From contig DASYLJ010000193.1 of NCBI GenBank assembly GCA_036009625.1, positions 62,001 to 126,000 of the forward strand: a DNA stretch of 64,000 nt, written 5' to 3'. Origin of the DNA: DASYLJ01 sp036009625 (GTDB lineage: Bacteria; Desulfobacterota; Binatia; DP-6). The translations under genes were made by a program, and so were the position numbers. Below the pieces are notes generated by a model that did no database searches, was not told where the DNA came from, and saw nothing but the letters and a program-made list of their open reading frames with translations. Positions 33,691 through 43,110 of this stretch are shown here, piece by piece (within the stretch, counting starts at the first letter, position 1; each line of letters opens with the position of its first letter).

Positions 33691-33727
33691 CATACAGACA
33701 GTACGTGTTATCCGTACTGTCTGTATG
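33691..33727. promoter_or_regulatory. 14-bp-arm inverted repeat, candidate TetR operator
   Basis: Perfect arms CATACAGACAGTAC (33691-33704) and its complement (33714-33727) flank a nine-base spacer in the 112-bp divergent region between the propeller-cytochrome and TetR genes. A TTGACA box at 33687-33692 overlaps the left arm and points toward the TetR gene. Size and symmetry fit an AcrR/TetR dimer-pair operator. The adjacent TetR protein is the natural ligand, giving autorepression and control of the cytochrome gene. Confidence 0.7.
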
Positions 33728-33772
33728 GATGTCAAGGGCCGAAGGAATCGGGTATGGGCCTCCGACGCGCCC

Positions 33773-34426
33773 ATGAGTCTCAAAGCCCTGCAGTCGGAGA
33801 ACACGAAGACCCAGCTCATCAAGGTCGCGCGCGAGCTCTTCACCGAGCTCGGCTACGCCGCGACGCCCACCGAGGAGCTGGTTCGTCGCGCCGGCATGAC
33901 GCGCGGCGCGCTCTACCACCAGTACCGCGACAAGCAGGACCTCTTCCGCGCCGTCTTCGAGACGGTGGAGCGCGAGCTCAACGACAAGGTGACGCAGGCC
34001 GCGCTCGCACAGGCCGAGCCGATCGAGCGACTCAAGGCAGGCTTCCACGCCTTCCTCGACGCCTGCCTGCAGCCCGACGTCCAGCGCATCGTCATCCTCG
34101 ACGGCCCGTCCGTTCTCGGACTGCAGACGTGGCGCGAGATCGACGACGGCTACTCGCTGCGCGGCGTGCGGGCCGGGCTCGACGGGCTCATCGCGAGCGG
34201 ACATCTCGAGGCGCAGCCCGTCGAGGCGCTGGCGCACCTGCTGGTGGGCGCGCTCAACCAGGCCGCCGTAGCGATGGCCGTCGCCACCGACGAGCCCGCC
34301 GCGCGGCGTGAGTTCGGTGCGGCCCTCGACCGTCTGCTCGACGGCCTGCTGAAACGCGACGCCCCGGAATCCGCTACGCGGCGAGCCGCTCGACGGCGGC
34401 CTCGAGCCGCCGGCCGTAGAACCTGA
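33773..34426 (+). CDS. TetR/AcrR family transcriptional regulator
   Basis: The 217-residue product opens SENTKTQLIKVARELFTELGYAATPTEELVRRAGMTRGALYHQYRDKQDLFRAVFE, a standard TetR helix-turn-helix. An all-helical ligand domain follows, and then an Arg-rich tail that overlaps the convergent amidohydrolase gene by 53 bases; the tail is probably incidental. ATG 33725 is an alternative start, but it lies inside the inverted repeat, so I prefer 33773. It probably represses itself and the divergent cytochrome gene in response to an unknown hydrophobic ligand. Confidence 0.93.
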   Translation: MSLKALQSENTKTQLIKVARELFTELGYAATPTEELVRRAGMTRGALYHQYRDKQDLFRAVFETVERELNDKVTQAALAQAEPIERLKAGFHAFLDACLQPDVQRIVILDGPSVLGLQTWREIDDGYSLRGVRAGLDGLIASGHLEAQPVEALAHLLVGALNQAAVAMAVATDEPAARREFGAALDRLLDGLLKRDAPESATRRAARRRPRAAGRRT

Positions 34427-35747
34427 GGCAGTTGCCCGCCAGCAGCTTGCCGAGGTGCTCGCGGCCGTAGGGACGCACGGTCGCGACGTTCTTCACGCAA
34501 TCGGTGAGCACGCCATCCCAGTGCCCGTAGTCGGCGCTGAAGCACGCGACGTCCTCGCCGATGTCGCCGAGCGCCTCGCGCAGGTAGGCCGGCCCGGGAT
34601 CGTCCGACTCGAAGCTGACGAAGATCTGGCCGCGGCGTAGGAAGTCGGTGGGGTCGTGGTCGAGGTGACGGTGCTCGAACAGGAACGCCTCGACGTCGGG
34701 CGTGCGCTCCTCGCGCGACGAACGCTTGTAGAGGTCGTAGGCGCGACGCGCCTTCGCCATGATGTTGCGCTTGCCGTCGCGACCGCCGCGCTCGCGCAGC
34801 AGCTCGCGCGTGAACTGGCCCATGGGCACGCGCGTATCGGGTGTGAAGTCGCGGATGCGCTTCTCCCAGTGCTCGTGGAACGCGTGCACCAGATCCGGGA
34901 GCCAGCCGCAGCCGGCTTCGAGGAAGCCCATGCGCAGCGTGGGGAAACGGTCGAACACGCCATCGAAGACACACGTCGCAAGCGCCATCTGCATCTGGTT
35001 CCGGTGCCCGAAGATGTGCGACAGGATGAACGAGTCGACCTGCTCCGAGATGCCGCCGGGCATGTAGACGCCGGGCGAGCCGTGCACGCCGACCGCGACG
35101 TCGAGATCGGCCGCGGCCTGCAGGATCGGTCGGAAGTCGGGATGGCTCAGGTGCTTCGGCAGGCGCACGTTCGGGAAGGCATCGGGCGCCGCGGGATTCG
35201 GAACGGGGACGCTCGGCGGTAGGTGGATGCCGATCATGCCGAGATCCTCGACGCACCGACGCACCTCACGCACGGCCTCGTCGACGTCGGCGAGCGAGAT
35301 GAACCCCACCGGCAGCAGCCGCCCTTTGTAGCCGCGGCAGTCGTCGGCCATGTAGTCGTTGTAGGCGCGCATGCACGCGACGGCGAGGTCGCGGTCGAGC
35401 AGCGCCTCGAAGCTGAGCGTCATCGAACCGTACAGCACCTGCGCGTCGATGCCCTCGCGATCCATGTGCGCGATGCGGACGCGGTTGAAGACGCCGCCGA
35501 TGGCGGTCTCGGGATGGATGGCGGCGAACGCGCCCTTCCCTGCGCCCTCGGGTTGCGGAAACACGCGCTCCAGCTCGGGGCGCCCCGTGCGCGGATCGCG
35601 GTCGCGGATGACGAGTCGCTGCTGCCCGAAGCGATCGCGCCGCGACTCGAAGCGATCGCGGTAGACCGGATCGAGGTAGTCGAAGAAGACGACCGGGTTC
35701 TCCATCTTGTGGGCATCGGCGTCGATCACGGGCAGGCCGTCGTACAT
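34374..35747 (-). CDS. Amidohydrolase 2 family metal-dependent hydrolase
   Basis: The 457-residue product starts GLPVIDADAHKMENP, giving the Asp-x-His metal site of amidohydrolase-related (ACMSD-like) enzymes. VGVHGSPG, RMGFLEAGCGWLPDLV and FSADYGHWDG, with the metal-binding Asp, follow. Members decarboxylate or hydrolyse cyclic and aromatic acid intermediates. It is longer than ACMSD (about 340). It is divergent from the M20 peptidase-like gene, with GCGTCAA...TTGACGC arms at 35777-35805 between them. Confidence 0.92.
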   Translation of the reverse strand: MYDGLPVIDADAHKMENPVVFFDYLDPVYRDRFESRRDRFGQQRLVIRDRDPRTGRPELERVFPQPEGAGKGAFAAIHPETAIGGVFNRVRIAHMDREGIDAQVLYGSMTLSFEALLDRDLAVACMRAYNDYMADDCRGYKGRLLPVGFISLADVDEAVREVRRCVEDLGMIGIHLPPSVPVPNPAAPDAFPNVRLPKHLSHPDFRPILQAAADLDVAVGVHGSPGVYMPGGISEQVDSFILSHIFGHRNQMQMALATCVFDGVFDRFPTLRMGFLEAGCGWLPDLVHAFHEHWEKRIRDFTPDTRVPMGQFTRELLRERGGRDGKRNIMAKARRAYDLYKRSSREERTPDVEAFLFEHRHLDHDPTDFLRRGQIFVSFESDDPGPAYLREALGDIGEDVACFSADYGHWDGVLTDCVKNVATVRPYGREHLGKLLAGNCLRFYGRRLEAAVERLAA

Positions 35748-35835
35748 GCGGTTCGTATAACGGCGGCCGTCTCGGAGCGTCAATCCAGCCGGTGCGTCTT
35801 GACGCCCCGGCGGCGCTCGGGTGAGGGTTTCGCGC

Positions 35836-36996
35836 ATGAACGCGAAGGACGGCGTGCAGGAGCACATCCGACGGAGCGAGGCCGCGCTGATCGACCTCAG
35901 CCACCGCATCCACGGCCATCCCGAGCTGGGCTTCGAGGAGGAGCGCGCCGTCGGGTGGCTCGCCGACAGCCTCGACGCACAGGGCTTCCGCGTCGAGCGT
36001 GGCATCTGCGATCTGCCGACGGCGTTCATGGCACGCGCCGGCTCGGGGCCGCTCGAGATCGCCATCTGCGCCGAGTACGACTGCCTGCCCGACATCGGTC
36101 ACGCCTGCGGCCACAACCTGATCGCCGCTATCGCCGTCGGCGCCGCCGCGTCGCTGGCCCGCGTCGCCGACGACGTCGGTCTCACCATCCGCATCATCGG
36201 CACACCGGCGGAGGAAGGCGGCGGCGGCAAGATCCTCATGCTCGAGCGCGGCGCGTTCGACGGCGTACACGCCGCGATGATGGTGCACCCCGCCCCGCTC
36301 GACATGGCCGAGCCGCCGATCATCGCGTTCACCGAATTCGACGTGCACTACACCGGCAAGGCGTCGCACGCGTCGGCCGCGCCGGAGCGCGGCATCAACG
36401 CCGCCGACGCGCTCACCGTCGCGCAGACCGCCATCGGCCTGTTGCGCCAGCACATCTGTCCCACCGATCGCATCCACGGCATCGTCACGCGTGGCGGCGA
36501 GGCGCCGAACGTCATCCCGGCGCGCACCAGCGGACGGTGGGTGGTACGCGCGTCGAGCGTGAACGACCTCGCCGACGTGCGGGCGAAGGTGATGCGCTGC
36601 TTCGAGGCGGGTGCCGTCGCCACCGGGTGCACGATGGAGGTGCAGGACACCGGCGCGCCGTACGCCGAGATGCTGCACGACGGCGCGATGGCGGCGCTCT
36701 ATCAGCGCAACGCCGAGGCCCTCGGGCGCTACTTCCCGGACCTCGGCCGCTCCATAGAGCGCTTGGCGGCGTCGACCGACATGGGCAATGTGTCGCAGGT
36801 GATCCCGTCGATCCACCCGATGATCGGCATCGCCTCACTGCCGGCGGTGAACCACCAACCCGAGTTCGCGGCCCACTGCGCGACGCCACCGGCCGACAAG
36901 GCGGTGCTCGACGGCGCGACGGCGCTGGCGTGGACCGCGATCGATCTGGCCAGCGACGACACGCTGTCGGCGCGGTTGCGCGCGCGTACCGCCTAG
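35836..36996 (+). CDS. M20 family amidohydrolase
   Basis: The 386-residue product has M20 motifs: ELGFEEERAVGWLADSL, the metal sites YDCLPDIGHACGHNL and PAEEGGGGK, MVHPAPLD, and a dimerisation-domain FTGKASHAS-like motif (YTGKASHAS). These match amidohydrolases of the AbgB/aminoacylase group that cleave N-acyl amino acids or p-aminobenzoyl-glutamate. A GAGGG site precedes the ATG at 35836; an in-frame GTG at 35821 is less likely. Confidence 0.93.
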   Translation: MNAKDGVQEHIRRSEAALIDLSHRIHGHPELGFEEERAVGWLADSLDAQGFRVERGICDLPTAFMARAGSGPLEIAICAEYDCLPDIGHACGHNLIAAIAVGAAASLARVADDVGLTIRIIGTPAEEGGGGKILMLERGAFDGVHAAMMVHPAPLDMAEPPIIAFTEFDVHYTGKASHASAAPERGINAADALTVAQTAIGLLRQHICPTDRIHGIVTRGGEAPNVIPARTSGRWVVRASSVNDLADVRAKVMRCFEAGAVATGCTMEVQDTGAPYAEMLHDGAMAALYQRNAEALGRYFPDLGRSIERLAASTDMGNVSQVIPSIHPMIGIASLPAVNHQPEFAAHCATPPADKAVLDGATALAWTAIDLASDDTLSARLRARTA

Positions 36997-37000
36997 CCCG

Positions 37001-37540
37001 TCAGTGCGGCGCGACCGACGCCAGCATCGCATCGAACTCGGGCTTGGCGTCAGCGACCGTGGCCTCCGGCCCCGTCAGGCGGAAGAACCACGGCCCGCCC
37101 TGGCCTTCGATGACCGCGGCCAGCATGCGCCACTTCTCCTTCGGCGCACCGGCACCGCCGCCCATCGGCGCCGGCTTGTAGGTCCCACCCAGGTCGACGC
37201 TCGTCACCTTGAGGCCGTTGATGGTGCGGATCGTGACGACCGCGGCGTCCTTCACCGGCTTGCCGTCCGTGCGGGAGAACTGCCCGTACCAGCGCTCGAG
37301 GTTCGCCTCCGGCGTACCGCCCTGGCCGGGGCCGAAGAAGAACATCACCAGCTCGGCGTCCTCGGTGTCGCTCCCTACCTTCGGCACCTTGTACTGCGCC
37401 GCCCGCATGTCCGACGGCGCCGGCACGCGCACCCACGTCGTCGGTACCTCGTAGCGCAGGTGGGCGTCCTCCTTGCGCGCGGTGTCCGCGGCGAAGGCGA
37501 CGGCAGCAACGAGGGCGAGTGCGACGGCGATGGTGCGCAT
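37001..37540 (-). CDS. Small secreted hypothetical protein
   Basis: The 179-residue product has a signal peptide (MRTIAVALALVAAVAFAA) and a beta-rich body with LRYEVPTTWVRVPAPSDMRAAQY, AELVMFFFGPGQGGT and a Gly-rich loop (PMGGGAGAPKEKWRM) before LAAVIEGQGGPWFFRLTGP. No Cys in the mature part. I do not recognise the function. It has a relative in style at 21905-22513. It lies 42 bases from the ABC permease gene start, on the same strand. Confidence 0.8.
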   Translation of the reverse strand: MRTIAVALALVAAVAFAADTARKEDAHLRYEVPTTWVRVPAPSDMRAAQYKVPKVGSDTEDAELVMFFFGPGQGGTPEANLERWYGQFSRTDGKPVKDAAVVTIRTINGLKVTSVDLGGTYKPAPMGGGAGAPKEKWRMLAAVIEGQGGPWFFRLTGPEATVADAKPEFDAMLASVAPH

Positions 37541-37582
37541 ATCCGCGCTCCTAGCGTCCGCGCCCGGCCGAGGTCAAACCCT

Positions 37583-38344
37583 TCAGACCACGAGACGGCG
37601 ACGCACGAGGCGCTCGGCCACGGCGAAGACCCCGGCCGTGACGACGAGCATCCACATCACGTCCCCGAGCAGGCCCATGGTGGGGGTACCGGACACCAGC
37701 GCGCGACAGATCGCCACGCCATGGCTGAGCGGCATGAGCCACGCCGCCGCCTGCGCCCATCCCGGCAGGCTCCCGAGCGGGAAGAACACGCCCGAGAAGA
37801 ACAGCATCACCGACAGTCCGAGCGTGAAGTAGTAGTCGAAGAACTGGTACGACGACGCCCGCGCCGTGACGACCATCCCGAGCGCGCCGAAGAGCAGGCC
37901 CATCAGGAAGGCCACGGGAATGCAGGCGATGGCGAGCGGGCTCGGCACCAGCCCCCATGCCACCGTCACGCCGAGGACGATGGTCACGGAGAACACGCTC
38001 TTCGTCGCCGCGAACAGCACGTCGCCGCCAACGATGTCGGCGACGGAGCAGGGCGTGGCCAGGATGGCCAGGTAGGTGTTCTGCTCGGCGAGGCGCGTAT
38101 ACGAGCCGAAGGTGGTCTCGAACGTCGCCGTGTTCATTGCCGCCGACGCCAGGATACCCGGCACCAGGAACACCGCGTACGGGATGCCGTCGATGTCGGC
38201 GACGAAGCGCCCGAGCCCGTAGCCGATGGCCACGAGATAGAAGATCGGTCCGCCGAGCGCCGCCACCACGAACGACAGCGCGTAGCCCTTCCAAGACTGC
38301 CAGTTGCGGTGCCACACGTGCAGCGCTCCGATGCCCGGCAGCAT
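37583..38344 (-). CDS. ABC-2 type transporter permease
   Basis: The 253-residue protein has six hydrophobic segments. LPGIGALHVWHRNWQSWKG at the N-terminus, VFLVPGILASAAMNTATFETTFGSYTRL and the closing VSGTPTMGLLGDVMWMLVV are typical of NodJ/DrrB-type ABC-2 exporters. It pairs with the ATPase encoded immediately upstream (one-base gap). The complex probably exports a lipid, polysaccharide or drug-like compound. Confidence 0.93.
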   Translation of the reverse strand: MLPGIGALHVWHRNWQSWKGYALSFVVAALGGPIFYLVAIGYGLGRFVADIDGIPYAVFLVPGILASAAMNTATFETTFGSYTRLAEQNTYLAILATPCSVADIVGGDVLFAATKSVFSVTIVLGVTVAWGLVPSPLAIACIPVAFLMGLLFGALGMVVTARASSYQFFDYYFTLGLSVMLFFSGVFFPLGSLPGWAQAAAWLMPLSHGVAICRALVSGTPTMGLLGDVMWMLVVTAGVFAVAERLVRRRLVV

Positions 38345-38345
38345 G

Positions 38346-39269
38346 TCAGTCGCGCAGGGTGTGGCCGGTGAGGGTCAGGAAGACGTCTTCCAGCGTGGCC
38401 CGACGACGCGAGTACTCGAGCCCGCCGAGCCACGGCAACGTCGTCGCCGCGTCGACGTCGCGCAGATAGAGGTAGACGGTCTGCCCTGCCCGCTCGAGCC
38501 GCCACGGCCCGCCCGCGAGCCGCGCCACGATGGGCTCGGGATGGTCGTCCTCCGGGACGTACACCTCCACCACCTCGGTGCCGACGCGCTCGGCGATGAG
38601 CTCCGGCGCCCGCCCCTCGGCCAGGATGCGGCCCTGATCGATGATGATGAGCCGGTCGCAGAGCTGCGCCGCCTCCTCCATGTAGTGCGTCGTGAGCAGG
38701 ATGGTGGTGCCCGAACGCTTGCGCGCGCGCACGCGCTCCCACACCAGCCGGCGCGCCTGCGGATCGAGCCCGGTCGTGGGCTCGTCGAGCACCAGCAGCG
38801 CCGGCTCGTTGATGAGCGCGCGTCCCAGCATGAGCCGTCGCCGCATGCCGCCGGACAGCGTGCGGATCGGCGCGTGGCGGTAGTCGCCGAGCTCGGCTGC
38901 GCTGATGAGGACGTCGGCGCGACGCGCGGCCTCGGCCCGCCCGATGCCGAAGTAGCTGGCGTAGACCAGCAGGTTCATCTCGACGGTGAGATCGGGATCG
39001 AGGCTGTCGTCCTGCTGCACGACGCCGAGCCGTGCCTTGATGGCGCCGGCCGTACGCGGCGTCATCGGCATGCCCAGCACCGACAGCGTCCCCGCGCTCG
39101 GCAATGCGAGGCCGAGCAGCATCTTGATGGTGGTGCTCTTGCCGGCGCCGTTGGGACCGAGCAGCCCGAGACACTCGCCGGGCGCGACGGTGAAGCTCAG
39201 GTCGACGACGGCCGGCCGCGTCCCGTACGATTTCGAGAGCCCGCGCGCCTCGACGACGGCCGCCGTCAC
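38346..39269 (-). CDS. ABC transporter ATP-binding protein
   Basis: The 307-residue product has Walker A GPNGAGKST (about 40-48), Q-loop VVQQDDSL, signature LSGGMRRRLMLGRAL, Walker B LLVLDEPTTGLD and switch His in LLTTHYMEEA. A C-terminal extension is typical of DrrA/NodI-type ATPases. The start is GTG, overlapping the GH5 gene's stop (GTGA). It functions with the ABC-2 permease downstream. Confidence 0.96.
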   Translation of the reverse strand: MTAAVVEARGLSKSYGTRPAVVDLSFTVAPGECLGLLGPNGAGKSTTIKMLLGLALPSAGTLSVLGMPMTPRTAGAIKARLGVVQQDDSLDPDLTVEMNLLVYASYFGIGRAEAARRADVLISAAELGDYRHAPIRTLSGGMRRRLMLGRALINEPALLVLDEPTTGLDPQARRLVWERVRARKRSGTTILLTTHYMEEAAQLCDRLIIIDQGRILAEGRAPELIAERVGTEVVEVYVPEDDHPEPIVARLAGGPWRLERAGQTVYLYLRDVDAATTLPWLGGLEYSRRRATLEDVFLTLTGHTLRD

Positions 39270-40684
39270 GGGATCGGCGCGAGCTCGACGAGACGCTCGC
39301 CCCGACCACGGCAGCGCAGCGTCGCCACCTGCCCGCTCGCGTCCATCGCGGGCGTGACGACCGCGCCGTCGCAGCGCACGGTGAAGCCGTTCGGGTAACG
39401 CCGCGCGGGGACGTAGAGCTCGAGCTGGCCACCGCCGCGTCCCAGCCAGCGCAGGCGCAGCGTGTTCGCCGCCTCGTCGACGGTGTGCTCGAGGACGCGT
39501 CCCGGCACCGCCCGCGCGAACACGCGCGACAGCGCATGCGTACGCGTCAGCCGCTCGCCGCCGGGCTCGGAGCTCTCGCCGTCGAACAGGCCCCAGCGTC
39601 CCTCGCTGATCTCCTCCCACACCCAGAACGTCGAGTGCGCGCGGACGCGATCCTGCAGATCGAGCTGGGCCGTGATCCACGCGTTCGCGTACGGCGACTG
39701 TGGATCGATGCCCCACTCGCCGACCAGCAGCGGCACGCCCCACGCCGCCGCCTCCGCCGCCGCACGCTCCATAGATGGTGCGAGCACGTGCAGGCCGCCC
39801 GACAGGTCGGTGGCGTCGAACACACCGGTGTAGATGTGCGGCGCATACATGCCCCCCGCGACGGGGAACGGCGCCGACGGCACCGGCGCGGCGTTCGTGA
39901 AGTTGCGGATCGTATCGGGCTCGAAGACGACGAGGTGGTGGCGGTCGACGCGACGGATGGCCTCGGCGACACGGACGTTGAACGCGCGCAGCTTGTTCTC
40001 GCCGTCACTCGTCACCACCGCCAGTGGCTCGTTCATCGTCTCGTACCCGAGCACACCCTCGTGCCGGCGGAAGCGCCTGGCGACGACGGCCGCGGCCTGC
40101 GCGGCCAGCGTCTGCACGTCGCGCACATCGTCGAAGAAGTTGCGGAACGCGGCGATGGTGTCGGGCGCCAGGCGACGGGCGGCGAGGTCGTCGAGCGGGC
40201 CACCGAGGTACGGGTAGTTGCTCACCCCGAGCAGCAGATCGAGTACCCAGCGCGGCGCGCCGTCCTGGCCGATCTCCTTCGAGAACGCGTCCTGGTGGAA
40301 GTCGAGGAGGACGACGATGCCGTGCGCGGCACAGGCGTCGACCACCGCCTCGATGCGATCGAGGTACGCCGGGTCGTAGAAGCCCTGGCTGGGCTCGAGC
40401 GCGCTCCAACTGATCGGCAGACGCAGCAGGTTGAAGCCCAGCGCCTCCATGCGCCCGGCGTCGCCGTCGTCGAAGCCGGGAACGTCCTGCAGCGGCAGAC
40501 GGCCGTCGGTGAAGGTCACGTCGAAGATGCCGAGCGCGCGCGCGTTCACGCCGCGGAGCGTGATCTCACGGCGCCGGCTGTCGACGAGCCGCCCATCGTC
40601 GACGCGCAGGCGGCGGCCGTCGAGCGCGCTGGCGGTGGAGGCGAGGAGCAGGACGGCGGTGAGGGCAAGCAGACGGCGGCACAT
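39266..40684 (-). CDS. Secreted GH5 family glycoside hydrolase (endoglycoceramidase-like)
   Basis: The 472-residue protein has a signal peptide (MCRRLLALTAVLLLASTASA). A GH5 barrel follows: REITLRGVNARALG, ALGFNLLRLPISWSALEP, the acid/base Glu in LGYETMNEPL, the His-Tyr-type motif YAPHIYTGVF and the nucleophile Glu in PLLVGEWGID. A C-terminal beta domain typical of endoglycosylceramidase-like members completes it. It is coupled by overlap to the ABC exporter ATPase, so it may process the glycolipid that is exported. Confidence 0.93.
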   Translation of the reverse strand: MCRRLLALTAVLLLASTASALDGRRLRVDDGRLVDSRRREITLRGVNARALGIFDVTFTDGRLPLQDVPGFDDGDAGRMEALGFNLLRLPISWSALEPSQGFYDPAYLDRIEAVVDACAAHGIVVLLDFHQDAFSKEIGQDGAPRWVLDLLLGVSNYPYLGGPLDDLAARRLAPDTIAAFRNFFDDVRDVQTLAAQAAAVVARRFRRHEGVLGYETMNEPLAVVTSDGENKLRAFNVRVAEAIRRVDRHHLVVFEPDTIRNFTNAAPVPSAPFPVAGGMYAPHIYTGVFDATDLSGGLHVLAPSMERAAAEAAAWGVPLLVGEWGIDPQSPYANAWITAQLDLQDRVRAHSTFWVWEEISEGRWGLFDGESSEPGGERLTRTHALSRVFARAVPGRVLEHTVDEAANTLRLRWLGRGGGQLELYVPARRYPNGFTVRCDGAVVTPAMDASGQVATLRCRGRGERLVELAPIP

Positions 40685-40777
40685 GCGAGCCGCGAAGCTA
40701 TGCGCTCACCCCCGTCGTGGCAACCCATTTTTCCATGCCACTTGCGCGATCGCGCGGGCTCCTCCTATGAGCGGAGC

Positions 40778-42070
40778 GTGGGCGAGAAGGGCGCCGTGCT
40801 CGGGCTGGACGAAGCCGCGGCATTGATCCGTCCACGCGACACCGTGAGCTTCGGCTTCGCCTGCGCTCAACCCACCGGGCTGCTCGAGGCGTTGGGTGCC
40901 CGCACCGACCTCGAGGACGTGGCAATCTACTCCGGCCTCTTCGTACAGCCCTATCGCTTCCTCACCACGCCCGGCGTGCGCGTGGTGAGCGGCTTCTTCG
41001 GTCCCATCGAGCGCATGGCGCGAGCGGCGGGCGCGCGCATCGAGTTCCTGGCCGCCGACTTCCACGGCCTCGAACGGCTGGCGCTGACGCTCGAGCCGCG
41101 CGTGGTGCTCGCGGTCACCACCCCGCCCGACGCCGACGGCTGGCTCAGCTTCGGCGCACACGCGGGCGCGCACTTCACCCCGTTCCTCGACGCCGCCCGC
41201 GATCCCGAGCGACTCGCCGTCGCCGAGATCAACCGCACCATGCCGCGCATCGCGGGACTGCCCGAGCTCGGCGGCAACCGCATCCACGTCTCCGAGGTCG
41301 ACGCGGTGGTCGAGCACGACGCCGCGCTGCCGACGATCCCCACCATTCCGGCCACGCCCGAGGAGCTCGCGATCGCGCGTCACGCCGTCGAGCTGATCGC
41401 CGACGGCTCGACGCTGCAGTTCGGCATCGGCGCCGTACCCGACGAGATCGCCGGCCTCCTCGCCGCCGGGCGATGCGGCGACTTCGGGATCCACACCGAG
41501 ATGTTCTCCGACGGCGTCATGCTGCTGCAGCGCGCCGGCAAGGTGACGAATCGCAAGGGCCTCTACGACACGGTGTCCGTCGCCACCTTCGCCCTCGGCA
41601 GCCCCGAGCTCTACCAGTGGCTCGATGGCAACCCCGACGTCCGCATCCTGCCCGTCTCGGCAGTGAACGAACCGGCGCTGCTGCGTCGGATGCGGCGCTT
41701 CGTCAGCGTCAACGGCGCGCTCGCCATCGACCTGCTGGGCCAGGTGGCGGCGGATCACATCGCAGGGCGGCAGTACTCCGGCGTAGGCGGCCACGAGTCG
41801 TTCGTCATGGGCGCCACGGAGGCACCGAGCGGCCGCAGCCTCCTCTGCCTGCGCTCGACGGCCACCGTCGGCGGCACCCGCATCTCCACCATCGTGCCGC
41901 ATCTGGGCGCCGGCACCACGGTGACGACGCCGCGACACCACGTGCAGTGGATCGTCACCGAGCACGGCGCCGCCGACCTATCCGTCCTCGGCGATCGCCG
42001 TCGCGCCGAGGCGCTCATCGGTCTCGCGCATCCCGACTTCCGCGACCAGCTGCGCGCCGCGATCGACTGA
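40778..42070 (+). CDS. Acetyl-CoA hydrolase/transferase family CoA-transferase
   Basis: The 430-residue product has the family segments VAEINRTMPRI, GSTLQFGIGAVPDEIAGLLA, DFGIHTEMFSDGVMLL (with the glutamate region of 4-hydroxybutyrate-CoA-transferase-like enzymes), VSVNGALAIDLLGQV and YSGVGGHESFVMGA. It moves CoA between short carboxylic acids. The start is GTG 40778 with GGAG just before. The upstream open frame is a shadow of the GH5 gene. An alpha/beta hydrolase gene follows after 44 bp. Confidence 0.92.
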   Translation: MGEKGAVLGLDEAAALIRPRDTVSFGFACAQPTGLLEALGARTDLEDVAIYSGLFVQPYRFLTTPGVRVVSGFFGPIERMARAAGARIEFLAADFHGLERLALTLEPRVVLAVTTPPDADGWLSFGAHAGAHFTPFLDAARDPERLAVAEINRTMPRIAGLPELGGNRIHVSEVDAVVEHDAALPTIPTIPATPEELAIARHAVELIADGSTLQFGIGAVPDEIAGLLAAGRCGDFGIHTEMFSDGVMLLQRAGKVTNRKGLYDTVSVATFALGSPELYQWLDGNPDVRILPVSAVNEPALLRRMRRFVSVNGALAIDLLGQVAADHIAGRQYSGVGGHESFVMGATEAPSGRSLLCLRSTATVGGTRISTIVPHLGAGTTVTTPRHHVQWIVTEHGAADLSVLGDRRRAEALIGLAHPDFRDQLRAAID

Positions 42071-42114
42071 TCGTATCTGGCGCGCCGCGCGGTGATGCGG
42101 CAATATGCGACGCC

Positions 42115-42954
42115 ATGGGCACTGCCACCGTCGGCACGGTCGATCTCCACTACGAAGAGCATGGCAGCGGCGATCCGCTGCTGCTGATCATGGGGCTCGC
42201 CGCCGACTCCACGGCGTGGCTGTTCCAGCTGCCGGAGCTCTCGCAGCACTACCGCACCATCGTGTTCGACAACCGCGGCGTCGGCCGCAGCTCGAAGCCG
42301 GCGGGGCCGTACACCATCCACGAGATGGCCGACGACGCCGCCGGGCTCCTCGCCGTCCTCGGCATCGAACGCGCGCACGTGGTGGGCGTCTCGATGGGCG
42401 GCATGATCGCGCAGGAGCTGGTGCTGCGTCATCCACAGCGGGTGCGCAGCCTGGTGCTGGCCTGCACCTACCCCGAGCCCGACGAGAAGATCGAGCAGCA
42501 GCGGCAGTTCTCGCTGACCCAGCTCGGCGGCTCGGTGACGACGTCGGGCGAGATGCAGATCGACCTCTCGAGCCTGAACCCGATGACCTTCTTCCAGCAG
42601 ATGCTGCCGATGGTCTTCAACCAGGAGTTCATCCTGCGCGACCTGCCGAAGCTGATGCAGGTGTTCTCGGGCGCGCTGCAGTACGGCTTCAGCATGGAGG
42701 CCATCCTGGGTCAGGTGTCGGCGGTCATGGGCCACCGCGCCACCGATCGCCTGCATCAGATCACGGTGCCGACGCTCGTCCTCACGGGCGACGCCGATCT
42801 GCTGGTGCCGCCGTCCAACTCGGACGTCCTGGCGCGGGAGATTCCCGGCGCACGCCTGGTCAAGGTCCCGGGCGGAAGCCATGGTTTCAATTTCGAGACG
42901 CCCGACGTCTTCAACCGCGAGGTGCTGACCTTCCTCGCGAGCGTGACCTCGTAG
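42115..42954 (+). CDS. Alpha/beta hydrolase
   Basis: The 279-residue product has an oxyanion segment GDPLLLIMGLAADS, the nucleophile elbow VVGVSMGGMIAQE (Ser near 94), the acid region LTGDADLLVPP and the catalytic His in VPGGSHGFNFE. The size and cap region fit small-molecule esterases, ring-cleavage product hydrolases or haloperoxidase-like enzymes. It is 44 bases downstream of the CoA-transferase gene on the same strand. Confidence 0.94.
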   Translation: MGTATVGTVDLHYEEHGSGDPLLLIMGLAADSTAWLFQLPELSQHYRTIVFDNRGVGRSSKPAGPYTIHEMADDAAGLLAVLGIERAHVVGVSMGGMIAQELVLRHPQRVRSLVLACTYPEPDEKIEQQRQFSLTQLGGSVTTSGEMQIDLSSLNPMTFFQQMLPMVFNQEFILRDLPKLMQVFSGALQYGFSMEAILGQVSAVMGHRATDRLHQITVPTLVLTGDADLLVPPSNSDVLAREIPGARLVKVPGGSHGFNFETPDVFNREVLTFLASVTS

Positions 42955-43110
42955 CGCTCACGCGGCACAAAACGGGCGGCCCTGGCACACGCCGTTGGCG
43001 CGCAGGCCCGTGTTTGCTGTCTCCAGCGGACGGCCACGAACTTGCTACGCCATACCTCCGTGCAGGACGGAGCGGATCGCAACTCAAACCAACACGGAAG
43101 AGGTGACGGA

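Noticed and set aside
42967..43014. AAACGGGC ... GCCCGTGTTT imperfect inverted repeat after the alpha/beta hydrolase gene
   Set aside because: Arms are short and the loop is about 30 bases; it could be a terminator but chance pairing is likely in this GC-rich sequence.
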